A DNA stretch of 64,000 nucleotides, from the NCBI GenBank assembly GCA_017405965.1, contig JAFQZK010000009.1, forward strand, positions 1-64,000, written 5' to 3'. Position 1 is the first letter of the stretch; each line of letters opens with the position of its first letter. Shown in pieces: positions 58,903 to 64,000 of the stretch. A program made the position numbers and the translations under genes. Origin of the DNA: Muribaculaceae bacterium. GTDB lineage: Bacteria; Bacteroidota; Bacteroidia; Bacteroidales; Muribaculaceae. Under the pieces are notes generated by a model. The model saw nothing but the letters and a program-made list of their open reading frames with translations, did no database searches and was not told the origin of the DNA.

Positions 58903-59293
58903 CTTGCGGTTAACTATTGTTTAACTTGCAAAGATACTGATTATTTCTTGACTTTTTTCACAAATAGCGCATTTTTCTTGGATAACCGAAGGGCAAGCGG
59001 CCAAAACTTGTCGTTTTTTGTCCAAAAACTGTAGCGATTGAGGCACATTACACAACATTACACCTTCATGCCCCACGCTAAGGCGCTAAGGCGCTAAGAT
59101 TTTTTTAATGGCAGACGTGGTAGGTTATTATGGTCGGCGGAATGAACGGATTGATCGGATTGGTTGGATAAGAGAAAATTGCAACCTTGCCGAAAAAAGA
59201 GGTGTGTGGGAAATGGGTATACCTTTGCGATGTCATCGGGAAACAGGTCCCGTAATCAGGCATTTTTTATTCACCCAAAGCAACGATAAGGAC
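58903..59293. other. Gene-free region with a repeat block
   Basis: 59072-59100 is ccccacgctaaggcgctaag and gcgctaag, a single copy of the dispersed repeat. 59120-59170 has loose ggtcgg/gattgg repeats. TACCTTTG at 59220-59227 may be the -7 box of the following small gene, but no -33 box is at the right distance. An in-frame extension of that gene through this region (from 59108) would cross this -7 box and is not protein-like. Confidence 0.4.
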
Positions 59294-59461
59294 ATGAAGA
59301 GAAAGAAACAAAAAAAGACAACCGACTTGCTTGAAAAGACCAAAAAACATCTGCACAAGATGTACCTGGAACTGAAGAAGTATCTCGAAGAAACCAGTCG
59401 CGAAAGCCCCATGGCTCCCCCCATCTGGAAGCATAAGCAAAAAATTATCAATCAATTCTAA
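59294..59461 (+). CDS. Small basic helical protein (55 residues)
   Basis: Start at 59294: MKRKKQKKTTDLLEKTKKHL followed by a helical middle (HKMYLELKKYLEETSRES) and a PMAPPIWKHKQKIINQF tail. Strongly basic, probably one long helix. It lies 12 bp before the VWA gene, so it should be cotranscribed with it. No family recognised; the sequence could suit a nucleic-acid- or partner-binding peptide, but that is a guess. Confidence 0.6.
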   Translation: MKRKKQKKTTDLLEKTKKHLHKMYLELKKYLEETSRESPMAPPIWKHKQKIINQF

Positions 59462-59473
59462 AACAAAACGACA

Positions 59474-60148
59474 ATGAACACTCCAATTACCGTTTACAAC
59501 GTGATCATCCTCGACAAGAGCGGCTCGATGAGCAGCATCGCTCGCCAGGCCATCGATGGCGTCAACGAGACCATCGGCTCGATCAAGAGTGCCCAGGAAA
59601 AGAACCCCGACCAGAAACACATCGTGACGCTCGTCGCCTTTTGCGGCTGCGAGATGAAGACCATCTATGACAACGTCCCCGTAGCCGAAGCGTCACCCCT
59701 CACCGACAAGGACTATCGTCCGTGCTGCATGACGCCGCTGTATGACGCTGTGGGCAGCACCATCACCCGTGTACACGCGCTCAAGGGCAATGACGATAAC
59801 TCGCTGGCGCTGGTGACTGTCATCACCGACGGCTATGAGAACGCGTCCCGCGAGTTCAGCCTCACCGCCCTCAAGTCGCTCATCGACAGTTACAAGGATC
59901 AGGGCTGGCAGTTCACCTACATCGGCGCCGACCACGACGTGGAGCAGGTGGCCTTCTCACTGCACATCGACCACAGCCTGCAGTTTGACAAGAGCGAGGA
60001 GGGTACACAAAGGATGTTTGCAAAGCATCGCATGGCAAGCAACAGCTGGATGGAGAGCGTGTGCGATGTCATGGCTGACAAATGCGTATCCTCCGAAGAG
60101 CGCAAAAGACGAATCAAAAGAATCAACAAAAAGAATTTCTTCGGTTAA
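59474..60148 (+). CDS. VWA domain protein
   Basis: The product has 224 residues and is almost entirely one von Willebrand factor A domain. The metal site (MIDAS) is complete: D14-K-S16-G-S18 in VIILDKSGSMSS, Thr in CCMTPLYDAVG (about 83), and Asp in TVITDGYEN (about 119). No signal peptide, so it is cytoplasmic. The last ~40 residues are basic and helical (SSEERKRRIKRINKKNFFG). Such stand-alone VWA proteins often work with ATPases or in stress systems, but no such partner is adjacent. A hairpin follows at 60162-60201. Confidence 0.88.
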   Translation: MNTPITVYNVIILDKSGSMSSIARQAIDGVNETIGSIKSAQEKNPDQKHIVTLVAFCGCEMKTIYDNVPVAEASPLTDKDYRPCCMTPLYDAVGSTITRVHALKGNDDNSLALVTVITDGYENASREFSLTALKSLIDSYKDQGWQFTYIGADHDVEQVAFSLHIDHSLQFDKSEEGTQRMFAKHRMASNSWMESVCDVMADKCVSSEERKRRIKRINKKNFFG

Positions 60149-60161
60149 CACACATCGTGTG

Positions 60162-60201
60162 ACAAGGACTGCTAACTAGACTGACAAGTGGCAGTCCTTG
60201 T
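60162..60201 (+). terminator. Hairpin after the VWA gene
   Basis: Perfect 11-bp stem acaaggactgc / gcagtccttgt with an 18-nt loop. The T run after it is weak (ttctcg), so read-through into the next gene is possible. Confidence 0.6.
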
Positions 60202-60257
60202 TCTCGTTGGCACAGTTTTTGCTGTTTTTAGTATTATTACTATAAACCCTCCTCACC

Positions 60258-61703
60258 ATGACAGCAATTATTACTCAAGACCTGAAATACGGTATTATCT
60301 ACGTCATCGGTAATCCCAAACAGACCTACAACCTGCGCTGGTTTGCCATAATGATCGAGCCCATGATTCGCCCGCTCTCGCTGGAATGGGTCGAAACCAT
60401 GGATGTTGACCACACACTCATCGTTGCCCGCCGATTCAACGTGGGCAACCTGGGCAAGTATGCCACCGTTCAACTGCACCTGAACAAGTACGGGCGCAGC
60501 GACAGTTACTCATTGCTGGCAGCAGTCCATGCCTTCAGCGACTGTCTCCAGGATGTCATGGATGACAGCGAGGGTGATGTCATCATCAAAGAGGAAGATT
60601 ACAGCGACCGCAACGCGCAGCCCGAGGGCAAATGGGGACAATCAGAGTCCTCGGTACCATTCGGCGATGTCTTGCATGAGATCGAACTGCCTGATGTCGA
60701 CATGCCACAAGACCATACCCGTGTCGAACTCCGTGCCCACAAGCCCAGGAAACTCAATAGAAGACATGACTTGCCGAGCCGCACCTCAGAAACCGATTTT
60801 ACCGGTGATGAGAAGCCGTCCCTGGGCAAGCGTCTCAAGAAACTGGGCAGGAAACTCCGCAAGAAAGCCCAGGAAGAAGAGGAGAATATCATCCTCAGAG
60901 AAGAGACGAATTTTCAACTCTCTCGCGAGGCGGAAGAAGAACGCCGTCGCAGGGAGGAGGAAAAGCTCCGTCGCAGGGAGGAGGAGCGCCTTCACAGGGA
61001 GGAAGACTTCTCGTATGCTGACTACTATGATGAAGGGGGCTGTGTTGAAACATTGCGGGATGTTGTGTCCAGCAATCAGATGCGGTATCGTGCGGAGCCT
61101 GAGACGCTTGATATTGAGGCCGAAGAAGTCCGCGAGTTTGAGCGGATTAATTCGGAGTATGAGCAAGACGTGAAGGACCTCAGGGCCCGCATTGTCGCCT
61201 TTATCGCCAAGTATCACAAGGACCCGCAGCAAGTGATGACCATGATGCTCGAGGGCAAGGTGCTCATCGGTGGCACACCCGGTCACTTGCTGGTCAACGG
61301 CGACATGAAGATCGTGTTGCCCGAGTATGACGAGCTGGAAATCAAGATGCCCGCCATGTGCCGCACGCTCTACATCCTGTTCATGAAACACCGCGTGTTG
61401 TCGGGCAGGGGCATTGTCCTCAAGAACATCGATGAATACCGCGACGAAATCATTGAGATCTACAGATTGGTGAAGCCCGGCGCCAATGAACGTAACGTGG
61501 AAGAGTCGGTCAATAACCTGTGCGACCCTTTAAGCGACTCACTCAACCAGAAGATTTCCAAAGCTAACCGGTGCGTGCGCAACATCATTACCGACAAAGA
61601 GCTGGCCAAGCTATACACTATCACCGGCCCACGAGGCGGAGAGTACAGCATCGGTCTCGCACCCGAGCTCATGACGCTGCCGCGTGCGGTAACAGAGGCA
61701 TAA
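60258..61703 (+). CDS. Unrecognised protein with charged coiled coil and possible winged-helix C terminus
   Basis: The product has 481 residues, no signal peptide. Residues 1-100 form a mixed alpha/beta domain (TAIITQDLKYGIIYVIGNPK). 100-190 is polar linker. About 190-255 is a long Arg/Glu/Lys coiled coil (EEERRRREEEKLRRREEERL). About 285-325 is a helical hairpin. The C terminus (about 330-481) has 'MKIVLPEYDELEIKMPAMCR', 'FMKHRVLSGRGIVLKNIDEY' and 'LYTITGPRGGEYSIGL', a block I associate with predicted winged-helix domains in small Bacteroidales proteins. It follows the VWA gene on the same strand. Confidence 0.7.
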   Translation: MTAIITQDLKYGIIYVIGNPKQTYNLRWFAIMIEPMIRPLSLEWVETMDVDHTLIVARRFNVGNLGKYATVQLHLNKYGRSDSYSLLAAVHAFSDCLQDVMDDSEGDVIIKEEDYSDRNAQPEGKWGQSESSVPFGDVLHEIELPDVDMPQDHTRVELRAHKPRKLNRRHDLPSRTSETDFTGDEKPSLGKRLKKLGRKLRKKAQEEEENIILREETNFQLSREAEEERRRREEEKLRRREEERLHREEDFSYADYYDEGGCVETLRDVVSSNQMRYRAEPETLDIEAEEVREFERINSEYEQDVKDLRARIVAFIAKYHKDPQQVMTMMLEGKVLIGGTPGHLLVNGDMKIVLPEYDELEIKMPAMCRTLYILFMKHRVLSGRGIVLKNIDEYRDEIIEIYRLVKPGANERNVEESVNNLCDPLSDSLNQKISKANRCVRNIITDKELAKLYTITGPRGGEYSIGLAPELMTLPRAVTEA

Positions 61704-61732
61704 CGAACTCAAACTGAAGGTATTAAAGCGTT

Positions 61733-61767
61733 TAGAGGTCGTATCCTGGAAGAAGGACCGACCTCTA
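61733..61767. terminator. Convergent-gene hairpin
   Basis: Stem tagaggtcg / cgacctcta (61733-61741 and 61759-61767) with a 17-nt loop, between convergent genes. It can end either transcript, but T runs are poor. Confidence 0.5.
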
Positions 61768-61791
61768 ATCATTTTATCTTGTGGCGTGTCG

Positions 61792-63771
61792 TCAGTCCAT
61801 GAAGCGATACTGGACGAAAGCCTCGATGGCCTCGTAGGTAGCCAAGCCCAGTTGCTGGTATTTCTCGGCCAAGTCGCGATTGCGTTCGATGGAGCGTTGC
61901 CAGGGCAACTTGCCGTCGGCGCTGGTGCGGAAAGGCGCATCGTGAATCTGGGAATGGAACTTGAGGATGGCTTCGCGCTTGTCGCCGAATTCCTCGGGGC
62001 TCATGGGCACTGCCATCTCCACCTGATCCACATCCCATTGTCCCCACTGTCCGCGATACATCCACACGCGGCAGTCCCGCATGAAGTCCTCGCCCTTGAG
62101 ATTCTCGAGGGCATGAACCACAGCGATGTGCGCACGCACATGGGTTTCGTGGGGGTCCACCAGGTCGTTGTCAAAGAAAATCTGGTGCGGTTTCAATCGC
62201 ATGATCAGCTCTTGTATCACTGATACGTCGGCATCGGTGACCCGTCCCTTGCCATGGGGATCGTCGGAATAGAACGGCATCTGCAGGTCGTAGAGGTTAC
62301 TGCGCTTCACGCCCATCTGCCGACAAGCCATCATGGCCTCGCTCAACATGATGGAGCCCTTGAAATAGCGCAGCTGGTTATCGTCGACACTGGCGCCGCC
62401 GCGGTCCAGCAACTTGTCGATGGCCTCCTTGATGAAGTTGAAGGTGGAGCCTTCCTCGAAGCGCTTGGTACAGCGCTCGGCCAGCAAGAGGCTACGCAAC
62501 AGGTCATCGTCGTTCACAGCCACGTCGGCATCGGTCTGGAAGGCGATGTGCACCTCGTGGCCCTGACGCACCAAGCGATTCACCGTGCCACCCATCGACA
62601 CGACCACATCGTCGGGGTGCGGGCTGAAGATGAGCACACGTTTGGGATAAGGTGTCGCGCGTTCGGGGCGATAGGTGTCGTCGGCATCGGGTTTGCCTCC
62701 AGGCCACCCCGTGATGGTGTGCTGCAGGTCGTTGAATATCTTGATATTGACATTGTAGGCCGAGTTATACAGAGCCACCAGTTCGCTCAGGCCATAATCG
62801 TTATAGTCCTTGTTGGTGAGTTTGAGAACCGGTTTGCCCGTCTGCTCACCCAGCCAGACGATGGCGCGCCGGATGAGGTGATTGTTCCACTCGCATGAAG
62901 TCACCTTCCAGGGGTAGCTGATGCGAGTCAACCGTGATGCGGCGTCCAAGTCGGCAATGATACGGACGTCGCTGTGGAGCTGCAAGAACGATGCGGGGAC
63001 CTGGTCGCTCATTTTCCCCTCGATGGTATTGAACAAGGCTGCGGCGCTGTCCTCGTCCCATGCCACGCAGATGATCCTGTCGGCAGCCAGGATGTTGCCG
63101 ATGCCCAAGGTCAAGGCCGTCTTGGGAGCATTGTCGCTCTGGAAGGCCTCGGCCACGCGGGTTCGCGACTCGTCGCCCAGCAGCATCAAGCGGCACGAAC
63201 TGTTGCGTGACGAGCCCGGCTCATTATAGGCGATGCTGCCGTCGTTGTTCAGGTCGCACAATACCAGATCCAGTCCTCCGGCATCAATCATCTCGCGCTC
63301 GTAGGCTTTGCACATGCTGTGAACGTCCTCGATGTCCTCGAGGCGCGTGAAGGTGTGAATGTGCTGTCGCTCGATGTCAACCTTGGAAAACAGACGCTGG
63401 TCAACGAGGTCGTTGAGGTTGAGGCGCCCTTCGTCATAGCCCACGCCAAGTTCGCAGAGGTTGAAGGCCACGACGTCGGCGAAGCTCACCTTGTCGGCAA
63501 AATACAACTTCACCAGTTCGTCATAGACCTGCAAGACATACCTGCCGGCCCCGAAGCCGATGACGCAACGTCCCTTGCGCTTAACGCAGGCATTGATGAC
63601 CTCGGCCACCGCGAGGGCCGCTTCTCGCGCGCCCAGTTCGGCATTGTCCACTATGGTAGTCGGCACCTTCTCGTAGCGCGTGATCGACGCAAGTTCAATC
63701 TCATTCTCAGGGCAGTAATACCGCCTGGAGACCTGATGGCGCTTGATATTGGCTTTTAATTCTGTCTTCAT
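61792..63771 (-). CDS. NagB-like / PIG-L (LmbE) deacetylase fusion protein
   Basis: The product has 659 residues; start at 63771 (MKTELKANIKRHQVSRRYYC), 43 bp after its -7 box. The N-terminal half aligns by eye with glucosamine-6-phosphate deaminase. The C-terminal half is a PIG-L/LmbE zinc deacetylase with PHPDD at 384-388 and later HETHVRAH for the metal. In Bacteroidales this fusion is often annotated as a NagB. Odd: where E. coli NagB has catalytic Asp72 and His143, this protein has Cys106 (FNLCEL) and Ser179 (NDGSIAYNEP), while the Asp141 and Glu148 equivalents (177, 184) are kept. The deaminase half may thus be inactive or changed; the PIG-L half looks intact. Confidence 0.88.
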   Translation of the reverse strand: MKTELKANIKRHQVSRRYYCPENEIELASITRYEKVPTTIVDNAELGAREAALAVAEVINACVKRKGRCVIGFGAGRYVLQVYDELVKLYFADKVSFADVVAFNLCELGVGYDEGRLNLNDLVDQRLFSKVDIERQHIHTFTRLEDIEDVHSMCKAYEREMIDAGGLDLVLCDLNNDGSIAYNEPGSSRNSSCRLMLLGDESRTRVAEAFQSDNAPKTALTLGIGNILAADRIICVAWDEDSAAALFNTIEGKMSDQVPASFLQLHSDVRIIADLDAASRLTRISYPWKVTSCEWNNHLIRRAIVWLGEQTGKPVLKLTNKDYNDYGLSELVALYNSAYNVNIKIFNDLQHTITGWPGGKPDADDTYRPERATPYPKRVLIFSPHPDDVVVSMGGTVNRLVRQGHEVHIAFQTDADVAVNDDDLLRSLLLAERCTKRFEEGSTFNFIKEAIDKLLDRGGASVDDNQLRYFKGSIMLSEAMMACRQMGVKRSNLYDLQMPFYSDDPHGKGRVTDADVSVIQELIMRLKPHQIFFDNDLVDPHETHVRAHIAVVHALENLKGEDFMRDCRVWMYRGQWGQWDVDQVEMAVPMSPEEFGDKREAILKFHSQIHDAPFRTSADGKLPWQRSIERNRDLAEKYQQLGLATYEAIEAFVQYRFMD

Positions 63772-63813
63772 CTTTTTTACCTTTGAAATAACACTTGCAT
63801 GTACTGAAACATA

Positions 63814-63845
63814 CAAAAGTACAGCATATTTTGCATTATTCCAAA
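63814..63845 (-). promoter_or_regulatory. Promoter of the NagB-like/PIG-L gene
   Basis: Minus strand: TTTG (63842-63845), 20-bp spacer, TACTTTTG (63814-63821). It excludes the upstream in-frame ATG at 63903 as start. Confidence 0.75.
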
Positions 63846-63899
63846 GTATTCCTGAAACTTTTTGATGATAAGTGATGAGAAGGACGGGTTGGGATACCG

Positions 63900-64000
63900 T
63901 CAATGGAGGCGTCGGTTGTAGATAAAGACGATGGTGAAGAAGGTGCCTAAGATAACCGAAATGATGGAAGCCTCGGGGCCGAAAGCACCGCCGGTGATGA
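63900..64000 (-). CDS. C-terminal end of a membrane protein, possibly CPBP family (partial)
   Basis: Only the last 32 codons are in the window. They read ITGGAFGPEASIISVILGTF followed by FTIVFIYNRRLH and TGA: a Gly-Pro loop, one membrane helix and a basic tail. This ending is familiar from CPBP intramembrane proteases of Bacteroidales. The main part lies beyond the window, so the call is tentative. Confidence 0.55.
   Translation of the reverse strand, partial: ITGGAFGPEASIISVILGTFFTIVFIYNRRLH

Overview
The window looks like a chromosomal segment of a Bacteroidota bacterium of the order Bacteroidales; the gene content and the style of the secreted proteins fit Muribaculaceae or Prevotellaceae best, but no rRNA or species marker is present. 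The evidence is promoters of the TTTG-N19/21-TANNTTTG type, almost no Shine-Dalgarno sequences, many SPII lipoproteins, a DUF4834-PssA-Psd phospholipid operon, a PdxJ-ExbB-ExbD-TonB operon, GH3 and OmpP1/FadL proteins, dockerin-like 'GDVNxDGxVNITDV' tails, and a C-terminal domain of the type IX secretion style. All positions and comparisons were read by eye; no search or alignment program was run.

Layout. 1-7 kb: a lipoprotein flanked by two arrays of a ~100-bp repeat, an M16 zinc peptidase, a small membrane protein, an inverted-repeat element and two paralogous lipoproteins. 7-9.3 kb: an ABC exporter (ATPase, permease) with a YtrA-type GntR repressor, read from one promoter that carries a likely operator. 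9.6-15.9 kb: secreted proteins (Cthe_2159-like beta-helix protein, two proteins with dockerin-like tails). 16-28 kb: Mfd, a CtpA-type S41 protease, two tandem tRNA-Asn, PdxJ with the ExbB/ExbD/TonB energy-coupling operon, a LytS/LytTR two-component pair and tRNA-Leu. 28.5-41.2 kb: an LTA-synthase-like sulfatase coupled to GH3, small envelope proteins, a glycosyltransferase, FadL, a TlpA-like thioredoxin lipoprotein, UMP kinase, a TPR protein and a zinc-ribbon protein. 41.4-51.8 kb: CoA transferase, glucose-6-phosphate isomerase, an acetyltransferase, a zinc-ribbon membrane protein with a 36-residue membrane peptide, a T9SS-type secreted protein and a pseudouridine catabolism operon (esterase, PsuK, PsuG). 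51.9-58.9 kb: SDR, RibF, Upp, NadB, two AT-rich genes that look foreign, and the DUF4834-PssA-Psd block. 59-64 kb: a 55-residue protein, a VWA protein and an unrecognised coiled-coil protein, then a NagB-like/PIG-L fusion and the tail of a CPBP-like membrane protein.

The most notable structure outside ordinary genes is: (i) a decayed 3' copy of the TlpA-like gene with its 3' flank in front of the intact gene; (ii) two related MITE-like elements with GGCTGTGTCA ends; (iii) short tandem arrays with 7- or 9-bp periods placed between co-directional genes, twice supplying the stop codon of the preceding gene; (iv) a NagB-like domain that has lost two catalytic residues; (v) the VWA/coiled-coil cluster of unknown function. 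I found no CRISPR array, prophage, IS transposase or clear defence island.
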